NCBI GenBank assembly: GCA_001414345.1
Contig: LLCB01000078.1
Span: forward strand, 124,001 to 188,000
Reading direction: 5' to 3'
Origin: Hymenoscyphus infarciens
Taxonomy: Eukaryota > Ascomycota > Leotiomycetes > Helotiales > Helotiaceae
Length of the DNA: 64,000 nucleotides
Position 1 is the stretch's first letter; every line of letters begins with the position of its first letter. The position numbers and the translations under genes were made by a program. The notes beneath the pieces were generated by a model. That model did not search any database. It was given only the letters and a program-made list of their open reading frames with translations, and was not told where the DNA came from. Shown here in pieces: positions 46,634 to 59,273 of this stretch.

Positions 46634-48078
46634 TTTCTCGGTTTCTTCAAAGTACTTCTAGTTGGTAGCAATGGCTGTGTTGTTGGTGTTGTGTATTGGG
46701 CCGATCGAATCGCAAGGTTTTGGAAAGAGACCGATGTTGGTGTGCACGCAGAAGGGTTTTGGGCAAACGAGGCTTCGGTCCCTGAGGTCAATGGCTTCTT
46801 GCTGGCCTCAGCAATCATTTGATTCCCCATCTCAGCGGTCAGGACAGATGACGAAAGGGGGGTTCGTCCGACTGGGGAGGCCGCCAATGAGTCCATTCCA
46901 ATCCTACCTTGGCCTACCTTGAGGGGTCCAGGTGCCAGGTGCCAGGTGCAGAGCAAATGGAGCCATCCATGAGTTCTCGTCTCCTTCTAGATTGGAGTCC
47001 CTCGATTGGAGACCAGTTATCGTACACCGTGACACCAGTGAACGAACCAGTCTCACGCTGGGTGCTTGCCAGTTAAGGTTTTTCGTCGGGTAATAGTGTC
47101 AAAGGAGGGTGGCCGTCGGGTGGTGTCACTGGTGTGTGACTGTCTGTCGATTTTTTTACGAAAGCCAGATGTAAAAGGATCCTCCGCTACATCTTCCCCC
47201 ACTGTGATTCTCTACACAGTGGGGTCGTGGGGCGCTGCCAAGGGTTATCAATCTTATCTGATCCGCGATTAAAAAAAGGAGAAAAAGGCGGCGATGAAAT
47301 TGTCCGGTGTACCTAGATTGTATCTTGATCTCAAGCGATTTTTGTATCAAGTCTGTAAGTCTGTAAGTCTAAGATTTGAACTTTACTTACCTCTAATTCA
47401 ATATTGCCTAATATTATCTTCGAAGCTTACTGTGCTTCCCTACTCTGTATTTCTCACTGCCGCTTTTCTCGCCCATCCCAACCGCCCCTTGAATTTTGTC
47501 GACCAATCCTTGGGCATCGGCCCTCATCCTTAAAAAGGATACTTGAAAATAATGTCATTCGTGGATACATTGCTCCACAAAGGCTTGCAGATTTGGGAAG
47601 CTCCAATTCCTCTTGGCGTGAAAATTCTTCATCTTATCAGATCTCGAGATTGAGAGACTTATCCACTTGAAGTGGTTGCATTGCAGTAGTCAGGTTTCAA
47701 GGATGCCCCATGGAATGAATCGTTTTTGTGGTGTGGTTTTGGGAAGTGTGATGGATATTTACTTCCGATATCGGAGAGAAATACATGTCGGAAAAATGGC
47801 GTTCTTCACGTGAGGTGTCAGGTGGCTGGATCATGGCTTCTGAAACACCAAATGAATGCTTCTTTTCGCAAACCACAGAACACTTTTTGTGAGTCAACAA
47901 GAGCACAATGTCAGAACCCCCACAATCAGAAACCTACTCCCACGATGCAACAGTCGCCGCCAGCCATCACCTCATATTACCATTTCATAAGTAACATGCA
48001 CTCGGACCTCATCGGAGAACTAGCCTACTCAAAGTTCCAAGCCCTTAGCCATCCTTTGTCGTCCCGCATGAGAGCTAC
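46634..48078. other. Intergenic, no gene seen
   Basis: About 1.4 kb with only short unrelated frames. A CCAGGTGCCAGGTGCCAGGTG triplication near 46929-46949 is the one visible repeat. The frame at 47726-48124 (plus) overlaps the P450 relic antisense and was not accepted. Confidence 0.5.
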
Positions 48079-49110
48079 TTATGCTATGGTAACACAATCC
48101 CCCGCTGCCGCGCAAAAGCCATGAGGAGATGTAAAACTCTGCGTGACTGCATGAGGAGTAGTAACTATTAAATTTAGCGTCAGTCCACCAGGATTTAAAC
48201 GACCAGTCTCTTTCATAAAACTATCTAGATCTGGCATTTCCTGGTTTAAAGATCCAAATGGAATGTCTTTGTACTTCAAAGCTCCGGCTGCCAGATTGTT
48301 CAAGTATTATGGTATTTGAACAGATGGCAAATACAGAAATGGGTTATGTATGGAGGATTTTAGCTTATCATCTCCTGATTGGGTGTGTTGCTTGCTACTG
48401 GAACTTGGAAGGCACTGGCGAAGAGAAGTCCAAGAGCTAATCTTGCAATTGATCCTGCTTCACGAAGCCTGGTCACCTGGGTGATCCAGCTTGTTACATT
48501 TCCATTTGTTTGCTGGATCGCTCGTTGGGGTAAAGTTTATTGAATAATGCGTGGAGATTGGCTAACCAGAGTCTCTTTCCTGAAGTCCCTGGCCAGTAAG
48601 ATGCAACAAAAGATCGTAAACCTTATTCCGAGATCTTGCAAACCCCATCGCGAAAGAACCTTGGGAAGGCAAAAGAAAGCTGGTAAGAGACTCAAAAGGG
48701 AAAACGCAGTAGCACAACTCCAGGGGGAGTTCATCACATCTTGATAAATATGAGGTTGACTTGCTGTACCGCGGATATGAAGTCAGTCTCGATAGTTGCT
48801 AAACAATAGAGTTCCGTGCATTATTCTTCGCCAATGAAAGCCTGGAGTTTTACCCGCGTAAATATTCGTACAAGGGCAGTTGTAAGATGGACTTCGTGCC
48901 AGATTTCTGGGTTTGCAGCTGTTCCTTTTAAAAAGAGTACCCTCGTGGATTAATATGGTGCATATTGGAGACAATGTAAACTTGAACAGACATACCGCTA
49001 CTAGGTATCATTTTAAGGGCTACTGCTTCTTTGATACGAGCTTGAAAGACAGAACTCATTTCTGGAATGCTAGATCGCAGCTTGTTTTTGAGAACACCTG
49101 TACTCAATCT
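48079..49110 (-). pseudogene. Cytochrome P450 relic
   Basis: Pieces of a fungal P450 lie in order on the reverse strand in different frames with stops between them. About 49100-49020 reads LRSSIPEMSSVFQARIKEAV; 48910-48820 reads LTTALVRIFTRVKLQAFIGE (the R-V-x-x-x-x-F-x-G segment); 48506-48370 reads SIARLALGLLFASAFQVPVA (helix I region of this P450 group); and 48250-48080 reads MPDLDSFMKETGRLNP, where ETGR is the ExxR motif. The heme-binding FGxGRHxCPG segment is missing downstream. The gene cannot encode an active enzyme. Whether it belonged to the siderophore or to another cluster is unknown. Boundaries are approximate. Confidence 0.75.
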
Positions 49111-49880
49111 GTGCCAAAGATGTAAGCGTTAGGTTTTGTTTTGGTATAATGTGTCAAAAAGCCAAGGGCTATTGAAAGTATTAAGAGAGAGGATTTGGGA
49201 GAATCAAGAAGTTCAATTTCAATCCTTAACTACCTCGAATTATGGAACCTTGCCATGAATAATTGTTTCCAGCAGCTAAAGGTAACCAGAATGGGAAAAA
49301 GAATACTCCAAGGCTTTGACTTACCGAGTGTTCATGGGAACTGCTCGTAACTCGTCGAGATCGTGACATTTCCCACGTGTAGTGTCGAGGTATACACACC
49401 CTCAACATGATCAATAACTTCCTCTAACACCAGCCACCAAACGAAAAATTAGTAAGTTCGGTTTCATACAGCCGTTGATGAATTGAATTAGACTGGATTC
49501 TTGTGGGGTCACAACCATATTCTTTCTTTGCGATTGTGCTCACCACAAAGAATCTCTTTTGAACAAAATAACTGGCTTAGCCCCTCCTTGAAAAGAGAAG
49601 GAAGGAGCCACGATAAAAACGGACATGTCCAATGCTAGTGATATACAGTCATCTTCGGCGATACTGTGGAGACCAGCAACCCCCCTTCTATCAGTTATCT
49701 AGCGACTAGGTAGCGGTAGGCTGTAAATGTATGCAGCATCAAAAATTAACAGCGACGTCTTTTGAAACGGTCATCCTGCAGTGAGATGGAGAAACATGGG
49801 ATGCTGGTACCGCCTCCTTATATGCTGTTAATTGAACCCTCACTCGCTACTCATTACAAATAATACCCAATCGCCTACAG
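49111..49880. other. Intergenic, possible further relic sequence
   Basis: Ordinary composition with no intact frame. Part of it on the reverse strand (49414-49226) could be the decayed N-terminus of the P450, but similarity is too weak to claim. Confidence 0.4.
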
Positions 49881-51312
49881 ATGCATTACTTCGATCACTT
49901 CCATCATGTTATCAGTAAACAATGATCCCAAAGTTATTGAAAGCATTCCTTTGAGGTGCAAAAGGTAATACCAGCTGCCCAACCACCTTTAAATCTCCAA
50001 CCAAAGTTTGTTTTTACGCACCCGCGAACAAGAGTCCCAGAGAGATTCTGGGCGTCGACTTCGTGTTTCTTTCATTGGCTCTATTTTGCTTCGCTGTCCG
50101 AATCTACACACAGATTGTTTATACTAAAAGATGGAGATGGGATGACTGTAAGTGTTTTGTATTCAAACACTTGCGGTAGCTGGCTTACCTTTTTCGTTAG
50201 TAACATGCACAGCGAGATTTGTGAGTTATTTACATGTTCAAGGAAAATAGGGTCAGACGCAGAATCCAAGATGTTAGGAATCGTCTGCTTTGCTTTCTTG
50301 GTTGATGGCAAGTTCCACGCTTGAGCAATAGTTTCTGTGATGCTCACTTATATTAGGATCATTACATGCGGCTACGGGAGAACAGCAATGGGAAGTCCAT
50401 CTGGCTAAACTTTCAAACATGATCAGTCTTTATGTGAGCAGTGATTTATTATCTCTCGCAAGCTGTCAGCTAACCGCGGAGCAGCAAAGTTACGTAACAA
50501 CCATCACGGCGACACAAGCCCTTGGTCTTCTAAAGCTCGGTCTTTTTATTCAATATTATCTACTTTCTCAGATACGAAGGTGGGTTAGAATCAGTGTATG
50601 GATTGGAGCCACGAGCTGCACTCTTTTCTATATATCCGTCACACTTTCAGCTTTGATATTGAATACACCAAGAAATGGAGAGACCTGGATGGAGGATATC
50701 CTATCACCGCACTACCTCGGTTTCGCAAAATTCTCGATTCCTACAGGCGTTGCTAGTGTTATAATCATTTGGTATCTCTTGATTCTTCCAGTACGGGCTG
50801 TGCTATCCTTGCAGATGTCTATTGGGAAGAAGATGGTGTGCTAATCGTATTCATGACTGGTGGCCTGTGAGTATTTCCATTTCCAGTAAACGATTGCTTC
50901 AAATTGAAAATTCTAGTTTCTTTCAGTGCTGCTATTGCATCTATCGTAAATCTGTATTACCGAATTCAACTCCAAAGCGACCCAATCAATACAATATGGA
51001 AAGTAGGCTACGTTTTGCTTTGGGCGTAAGATATCCCAAAACGTGGATTGTGTCAGATTGCTAACACCTCGTAGTCTACTCGAGATATTCGCGGGCGTTG
51101 CTGCTTGTAGCATGCCAAGTGTGCAACAATTCCTTCAAGGAAACAACCTTTCGCTCAGTAGCTTCATCCTTTGGCGGGCCTCATGGAAAATTAGCCGTGG
51201 TTCCAGCAGTTCAATTGATGGCAAACAAACCCGGTTGAATACCCCTGAGGAGAGAAACACAGGAAGGTTGGAATTGCGAGATCAGGAGTTGGCAAACCCA
51301 GCTGACACATGA
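49881..51312 (+). pseudogene. Fungal rhodopsin-domain membrane protein, frameshifted
   Basis: Six exons can be placed: 49881-49914 (tentative), 50007-50147, 50251-50307, 50357-50866, 50927-51025, 51075-51312. The order of features is that of the family: SPREILGVDFVFLSLALFCF, the WRWDDW signature across an intron, LKLGLFIQYYLL, and near the end GVLIVFMTGGLAAIASIV and PINTIWKVGYVLLWALLEIF. Exon 4 breaks frame near 50833: AAGAAGAT is followed by GGTGTG, one base short of the reading that keeps the helix, and the exon length confirms a 1-nt loss. Splicing elsewhere does not rescue it. Intron 3 uses a GC donor (G|GCAAGT). It is related to the intact gene at 29312-30697 only at family level. A sequence error is the alternative to pseudogenisation. 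Confidence 0.75.
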
Positions 51313-51848
51313 GGTTTCTCTTGTGAGTACTCGCAAATGACTCCATAGAAAAACGTTGGCTCTAGCTTATTCGAGCCTGTATTATCACCCCCTTATCCTA
51401 CTATAATTGATGTGCTACGAGCAGTAAGAGTTTACTGAGAGCTCCTGTCATGAGTACGCGTACAGCCACTATACTTCAAAATAGCCTTGAGTATTTAAAA
51501 TTATTGGAAAATTCAAGGTGAGTCAAGAAGTCAAGTTCCTTATTCTTGCAACAATGCGGGGTCATCTTGCGTCGTAATTAAATTCACTGAAAACCATTGT
51601 GCCAAAACATCAGGAAAAATAAGTCTTTCGACATTAGTTCGGATGACATTCGCCCCAAAGACATAAATCCTTAGGTAGGAGGCAGGAAAGTGGCGCACGC
51701 ATGGCACTCTCATAATCCTTGTAATATGCTGCGCCGCACCTACCGAACCAACCATTGTGGGACGTCCCGCTCAATTCCAACAGAACTCCCCCGTCATCCT
51801 CGCATCAACAACTTGATGATTTCCTGCTCATGAAGACCATCCGAGATT
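51313..51848. other. Intergenic, promoter of FAD oxidase
   Basis: About 540 bp with no gene seen. Confidence 0.5.
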
Positions 51849-53658
51849 ATGGCGTCTGGATTGGTCCCCTTCTGTATCATAACCGCTGTTTTCCTCGCCA
51901 TTTCCTCGATTTTTCTCCACCGACTCCAAACCGTGCGTTTCCAAAAAGCGGCATCTGAACTGGAGATGAATCTCACTTTGTCGGAGCCTTCAATTCTTGC
52001 CAAAAAGCTTGTCGCCGCACTTCCTGGTAGTGTTATTCTCCCTCAAGATGCTGAAGCCTTCAAAGAAGGCTTGGATGCATATTGGGCTCAACAGGAATGT
52101 GAAGTTATTCCGGCATGTATTGTTCGACCACGTACCGTGCAAGAATTAAGCACAGCCGTTGGACTTTTCAAACGAGAGTACGATGAGCGAGAAAAGAATA
52201 AGGACGTTGATCGAAAAAACTCTGTCGGCGTTTTTGCTGTTCGAGGAGGAGGCCATTCTCCAATCCCGGGCGCCGCCAGTATTAAAGAGGGTGCTGTAGT
52301 TGATCTCAGACACTTGAATAGTGTAACGCCATCCGAAGATGGGAAGAGCGTAGTTGTTGGTGGGGGTGCTAAGTGGATGGATGTTTCCAAAGTTCTGGAC
52401 GAAAGGGGACTTGCTGTTGCTGGGGGAAGAAACGCAGCTGTGGGAGTTGGCGGCCTGACTTTGGGGGGTGGGACTTCTTTCTTTACAGTTCAATACCTCT
52501 TTTCAATTTCAGAATGGATATCATTCCACTTCAACGGCTCTTGTGGATATCTCTTGCTAAAGCGATTCAGTTGTCTTCTCCTACTCACTTGATCGATAGC
52601 TGACACGAACTTCAACAGGTGGTATCTCCTTCTTCACTCCACGCTTCGGTCTGGTCTGCTCCAATGTGATCAGTTATGAGATTGTCCTCGCTGATGGATC
52701 CATCACTACCGCTTCTAAAAACAAGAACCACGATCTTTGGAAAGCTCTGAAGGGTGGCTCTAACAACTTCGGAATCGTGACCAGTTTCACCCTCAAAAGT
52801 TTCCCCTGTGGTAAAATCTGGAGCGGGTTTCTGTACTACCCAGCTTTCCAAGCCACCAAGATCCTCGCAGCCTTTCACGAAGCCATTGGAAAGATGGACA
52901 ATGATGATTTTGAGCACGGTGCTGGTCCCCTCACTTCCTTCTCCTATATTCCAAAGATCAACCTCCAAGTCCTCGCGGTAAATCTTGTATCGACCGAGCT
53001 CGCTGTGAACTCAAAGAAGTGGCCAGCATGCTGGAAAGCAACCCCATTCTCGTCACTCTGGCGCTACTGGAGTACCTGCAAAGTCCGCACCCTGACGAAC
53101 GCAACAGACGAACTCAACGCACTTAATCCCCCCGGAAGAAGACAAACATTCGGCAGTATAACCATCAAAAGCGATCCCGCAACAATTACTGCCGCCCATC
53201 GAGCATACTGCGAAGCTTTTGCTTCACTTCGCGCTGCAAACCTAAAGGGTATGCTGTGGACAATCGTTCTCCAGCCATTCCTTGCATCCTGGGCTCGCAA
53301 GGGTGATGAAAATCCACTCGGTCTACATGATACTACCGAAACTCTCGTAATCGTGAGCTTTACGGTTAATTGGGATGATCAGGTAGACGACGAATGTGTC
53401 AAGCAGACCACTCGTCTTACGCTTGAAAAGATTGAAGCTTTCGCAAAATCCAATAACACAAGCCACAAATTTCGGTACTTGAATTATTGCAACGAATGGC
53501 AGAAGCCATTTGAGAGCTATGGGGAGGATAATTGGCAGTTTCTGAAGGAAGTTAGCAAGAAGTACGATCCGGAGGGGTTATTTCAAAAAGGGTGCCCGGG
53601 TGGATTTAAACTTGATATTGATAAAAAAGGCATCAGAAGGCGGGCTGGGATAGACTAG
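51849..53658 (+). CDS. FAD-linked oxidase, berberine-bridge (BBE) type
   Basis: Two exons (51849-52467, 52619-53658) with a 151-bp intron give 552 residues. An N-terminal hydrophobic segment (LVPFCIITAVFLAISSIFL, about residues 5-23) suggests a membrane anchor or signal peptide. The PCMH FAD-binding domain follows: VIPACIVRPRTVQEL, then AVRGGGHSPIPGAASI with the histidine that can bind FAD covalently, VVDLRHLN, and the split GGLTLGGGISFFTPRFGL. The second covalent anchor (Cys) of bicovalent BBE enzymes is replaced in GGRNAAVGVGG, so a single link is expected. The C-terminal BBE segment includes FRYLNYCNEWQKPFESYG and the final KYDPEGLFQKGCPGGFKL. Such oxidases act on sugars, alcohols or secondary-metabolite intermediates. 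Substrate unknown. It stands alone between the decay zone and topoisomerase II. Confidence 0.92.
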
Positions 53659-53905
53659 CATGGACGAACAACTCTTATCTGTATCAGCCAAGATCATTTC
53701 ACTTCATGAGTTGTATTGCATGTACCAAATGTTTTAATTGACTTCAGACCATGAATAATCGTACAGTAAAATAACCCCGCAAGACCAAGAACACAGTTTG
53801 AAGAATCATAACCCGCAGCAACGAAAAGCTATTATGTTCCACCCAAAGCAAATTTTCGTATCCTTCCTGGTATCAACGCCAAAAGATTACATAAATTCCA
53901 TACCC

Positions 53906-56900
53906 TTATTCGCTCTCATCAAAGTCATCCTCGCTAGGCTCTTCCTCCACAATAGCAGAATCATCAACATCGTCAACATCCATCTCATCTTCATCGTCAG
54001 AATCAAGGTAAATTGGTTGGGTCTTTGTCTTTGTCTTGGCAACAACTGCAGCAGCACGGGCAGGGCGACCTCTTGCCGCTGGCTTAGGTGGCAACGACGC
54101 ATCTGAGTCGTCTTCCGCAGTAGCACTTCCTCCAACATTATCATCCATTACTACGTCCTCATCCTCTTCCTCATCGCTGAAGACATCCTTCTTGGCCATT
54201 AGTTTGGACTTTTTAGCCGCATAGGCTTTGGCTTGTGGAGAGAGGGCAGCAGATTTTGGCTCGGGAGCCTTCTTTGCGGGAGGAGAAGCTTTGGCAGCGA
54301 CCTTGGGCTTTGGGCCACGCTTCGCAACAGCTTTAACTGGAGCTTTCGCTGGGGCAACCTTCTTTGGCAATGGCATGATGTCGTCATCTTCGTCGACAGA
54401 CAAGAAGCTATCGATATCCAAAGTATCTTTAGGAGCTGGAGGTGCCTTCTGAGGCGAGGATTTAGCCAGCATCTCGTAGTTTGTCTCATCCCCGTCTGAA
54501 AAATCGAACGTCTTGCTGGGTTTGGACTTCATCTTAGGCAAGTCGTTGCTTGTAGATCTTCCATGGCTACTGTCAGGTCGAGACATTGCGAATAGTGAGA
54601 CACGCCCATTGGTTTTGTTTGCAGCATTTCCTCCGCCGATGCCTTTGACCATATCCCCAACGTCTCCAAGTAGCTTGTCATCGTCGCTTTCTGACTCGTC
54701 GTCTTCGATAACCCATTTTTTGGGAGCTGCAGCTGCAGTACGTTTGGCTCTCCCACCGCCGGCAGCAGGCTGTTCACTGGGTGCCCGAGATTCTTGCTTC
54801 ATAGGTTTCAAATTTTCAAAATCGTCATCCGACAATCCAGAATCTGCTCCAGCTGCATCATCCGCTCCGTCAGACCCCATCGTGCTAGATTTTGGTTTGG
54901 GTTTAGCCTTTGAGCCGGCAAACATGTCAGTAAATCTTTGATGGGTCTTGGCGGCAGGTTTAGTGACGATCTTTGGTTTTGCGGCTTTGGGGGCATAATC
55001 GTCGTCGCCCTTCTTGGCTTTGCCAATATTCTTGCCAGCTCCGATCTTTCGGGAGGCTCGTCGATTCGTATTGCGAATGGACTTTTGATAGTCATCTTCC
55101 TCTTTCAGTTGAGTCTCCCACTCTTTGATAAAAGCGTCAAGGTCTTGACACCAAAGATCCTTCTCGCTCAGCTTCTCCATGACATCGTGTTCCTCTTTCT
55201 TGCTAACCATCTGAGCCTTTAATTTGTCGACACGTTCTTGGGTAAGAGACCAAATGGGCATCTGCAGAACGTTAGCATCAAACACAAAACAACCAAATTT
55301 CGATTCGACATACCCCAAGAAGATAATCGAAGTCTCTTGCACCCTCATCCTCGCCAGCTGGGTCGTCCTCATTTTCAACAGTATCGTCAGTCTCGCCGGC
55401 TTGCTGAGCGTCTTTTTTATTGGAAAAGGCTTCGTATTTACGCTGTCTCAACTCGGCAACGAGAACGGGCTTCCTCTTCTTCGATACAACAAGTTTGTTC
55501 TCAATGATCTCCATGACAAATCTGGCCTGGTTCTTGAGTTTCCGGTATTCAGTGTTGATTTTTGCAAGCCAATAAATCTGCACATGATTAGCAAATGCCA
55601 CACAAGGTGATACTGGGAAATGAATCTACCTTGCGTTTTGTATACATATCCAGGCGATAAACATAGTACTCTTCAAGGATCTCTTCAACCTTCTCATACT
55701 TGCGAATCTGGCCACGTGTATCGAAAGCAACGAGATTGGTGGTGTTGATTGTCTTGTTCAACTTGAACCTCTCCTGAAGGCCGTCAGCCATGACACCCTT
55801 CATGTTCTTTTCATCCATTTGTATAATAAAGTGGACACTTCTATGATCGTTGTATTCCTTGTAGTCCTTGATGAAAGATGGAACCTTTTCTCCTTTGATG
55901 ATATCTTCAAGTTTGCCCTTGAAATCGTCTGTCCAAACGCGGATAGGTAACTCAGTGATTTCAACCTCTGCATCCCCAGTTTCTTTGACAAGACCATTGA
56001 AGGCATATTTGCCAGGAGCAATTTCCTCGGGGGTGCCTTTCCACCCACGGAACCATGGATTCATTGTCTCAAATGGTTTCTCCTCTCCATCAGATCCATC
56101 GAGACGACCCATACGGCGCTTAAGGTTGTTGACAATATCAACTGGGCTGAAATTGGGAATTGTCGTACTCCAACCAGTACCGATTCCATCAGCACCGTTA
56201 ATAAGAACCATTGGCACAACAGGACAGTACATCACTGGCTCAATCTTCTTTCCGTCGTCCACACTGTGGTCATAAATGGGCTCATCAAGCACTGAGAATA
56301 CTCGTCTCGCGAACGGCGACAGTCTCGTAAAAATATAACGAGGACTTGCCGCATCAGTACCTCCTGCGAGACGACTACCAAAATTTCCACTTGGCTCGAG
56401 ACAATTTATATTGTTAGATCCGACGAAATTTTGCGCAAGTCCGATAATCGTCTGATGCATAGAAGCTTCACCGTGGTGGTAAGCAGTGTTTTCTGAGACG
56501 TATCCACCGAGCTCCACCACCTTCATATCTCGAACAAGGTTGCGCTTAAAACAAGCAAACATGACCTTTCGTTGTCCAGGTTTGAACCCGTCGATCACAG
56601 AAGGGATAGAACGGAGGTTGTCAGCCATACTGAAGAGGATAAGTTCCTTGTTGACAAAATTATCGTAGGTCAAAGTTTTTGTGGAATGGTCAAGATATGT
56701 ACCCGGTACGAAATCTCCCAGCCAAGCCTTACGAGCGTCGGCCTTCTTCTTGGAGAAGACCAAGTCGATCATTTCCTCTTCTTCGGGTTTGATTGCCACG
56801 AATTCTCGTAGATGTTGATCAAGGTTACTGAAGTAAACTTGCGCATCCTCGGGCAAACTTGTACCCAGACCCTTGTAATACTTATGCTTCCATCCTTTGT

Positions 56901-59273
56901 CACCTGCGTGCCTCTCCTTCCATGCCTCATACTCTGGAAGAGTAAAGAAGGATTTGGAGGCGATGGGCTTCTTCGGGTTTGGTCCTTTGTATACTTTGAC
57001 AATCGGTGTGATAAACTCTCGGAAAAAATCCGGAAGCCTCAACAAACTTGGGAATTGGACCTGAAGGAAATTGATCAGAAGACCTTTGATATGACTTCCA
57101 TCGTGATCCTGATCGGCCATGATCATCAGATGCCCGTAACGAAGACCATTCGTGTCGTTGTATACTTGTTTGTGTTTCAAGCCAAGAAATTGTTTGATGT
57201 TCTGGATTTCGGCATTCTTCGTGATTTGATCGATACTTGCATCTCGAACGTTGAGCAATTTACCTCGAAGCGGGAATACACCAATCCGGTCGGGATCCAA
57301 GACTGCTCTTCCCGCAACAGCTAAACCCTTGGCCGAATCTCCTTCGGTAAGAATCAAGGTGCATTCGTGGCCGCGTCTAGTACCAGCCAAATTTGCATCG
57401 ACAAGCTTGGCGTTGCTCATGCGCGAACGCTTGTTGCCATCACTCTTGGCGAGTTGCTGATCCGCCTTTGCAGCTTGGAAATTCAAGATGTTTTGGACGG
57501 CTTCCGTCTTGCCGATCTCAGTGAGAAATTTTGGTGTCAATACACATTTGCTGCCGAATCTGCTCTTCGGTGTCGTGAGTTGCTCCTTCGTTTGAGATGT
57601 GAATGCAGGATTTACAATCAATGCATTGACAAAGAGGAAGATGTGGTTGCGAATTTGATTCGACTTCAAGGCAGCACCCTTGGAATTCTTCTTCTTTACC
57701 ACATCCAGTAATTTGTCGCAGATTTGATCGGCAATGTAATTGACATGAGTACCACCGGAAGTCGTTGCAATTGAGTTGACGAACGAGACTTGGTTGAATG
57801 AACCATCAGAGACTGCAAATGCAACCTCCCAACGTTCATGTGCTTTAGGATCCTCGAGAATAACGGTAGCCATGGCAGGTTTTTCGCCTTCTTCAAAACC
57901 GCGCTCCTTTTGAATGGCCTTGGCGTACATCTCACAGTATTTCTTGAAGCTCAAATTGATCTTGGTGCCGTTGAGAGATACGTTGACGCCTTTGACAGTA
58001 CCAGCCATATCATAGACACGACGTTTGAGAAGAGCTTCGAAGTCATCATCTATGCCGTCCATTTTGAATTTGGCATAATCAGGTGTGAAAGTGACACGGG
58101 TGAAGTCAGAAGATTTGCTGGCAGAGATCTTTGCCTTGCCCATTTTGCTCATGTTGTCAGTCCAGGTTTGCTTGTATCTCTTGCCCCGATTCGAGTCTTG
58201 TGTTTCAAGTGTGAACTCGGTACTGAAGATGTTACACAGCTTAGCTCCGTAACCATTACGACCACCAGCAGTCTTTTCCTGCTCGTCATCGTAGTTGGAT
58301 CCGGTGAGGAGGTGACCGAAAATCATCTCAGGAATGTAAATTCTCTCTTTCTAATTTTCAACAATTAGCAATAGCGCCATGGAAAGCATGCAACTCACTA
58401 CTTGCCTCGTGGATTTCAATTGGGATTCCTGCTCCGTCGTTCTCAACGCTAATCTGGCCCTTCTCACGATCGACAATGACCTTAATACTCTTCATATTCG
58501 AGTCATTTTGTTTGTTGTCTGCGGCGTTGACTAGAATTTCGTCGAGAATCTTATATAGACCTGGCACGAAAGAGACTTTCCGAAACTCCATCTGTGATAT
58601 TTCTGAATTGTATACCCACATCTGCTGCTCAGTCTTCTCCACGGAGCCGATATAAGTGTCGGGACGCTTGATGATATGCTCCAACTGGGTAAGTTTCTGA
58701 TATTTATCTGTGGCCGTCTTTGTTTCCTTCTTCGCGGCTTTTGGTTTTGGATCGGCGGGACCATCCAGGCTCATGATACTACTATCATTGGTATTTTCCT
58801 GCAGAGGTTTTCCTGCCGCCTTCTTCGCCGGGCCTTTCTTCTGCTTCTTCGCGTTCGGAGGGGTATTGGAGAGAACAGAGGCATCTTCCATGGAATCGTC
58901 CTTATCAGAAGGTGGATCCTCATCGTCGCTGTCTGGCATTGCGCGCTTCTTGGGAACGGTTTTGGTGGCTTTCAATGTGGTTTGAACCATCTTTTTCGCG
59001 GGCGCCTTCTTTGCGGCTTTCGGAGCCTTGGGTTCTTTGGGTGCCTTGGGTGCGGCAGCTTTCTTTGGTGCAGCCTTTGCCTTGAGCTTCTATGCAAGAG
59101 ATGATTAGCCTCGATCGATAGAATCTGAGAGAAGATGGTGGGGTTGACCCAAAGGAGAAGTAGTAGTAGCTAGGGAGACATACAGGTGCTACAACTGGTG
59201 AGAATGGATCCGAGTCACCATCCGAGTAGTTTTGGACCGAGTCCTCCAACATCAACGAGTCGTCGTCGCTCAT
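53906..59273 (-). CDS. top2: DNA topoisomerase II
   Basis: Five exons (59273-59184, 59089-58406, 58350-55630, 55577-55314, 55261-53906) give 1704 residues. A Lys/Ala/Pro-rich N-terminal extension of about 157 residues precedes DKYQKLTQLEHIIKRPDTYI. The GHKL ATPase motifs are EILVNAADNKQ and GGRNGYGAKLCNIFS. TOPRIM motifs are ILTEGDSAKGLA and MADQDHDGSHIKGLLIN. The DNA-cleaving tyrosine is Tyr930 in ASPRYIFTRLSPF. The long C-terminal domain is charged, with KKAP/PAKK repeats and an acidic end, typical of a regulatory, nuclear-localised tail. The enzyme passes one duplex through another in the nucleus and is essential. Intron 2 begins with GC (GAG|GCAAGT), the classical GC-AG form; a GT alternative breaks the frame. 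Start codon MSDDDSLMLEDS is preferred over an upstream in-frame ATG. Confidence 0.97.

Noticed and set aside
47726..48124. 132-codon plus-strand frame
   Set aside because: Overlaps the P450 relic antisense and resembles nothing.
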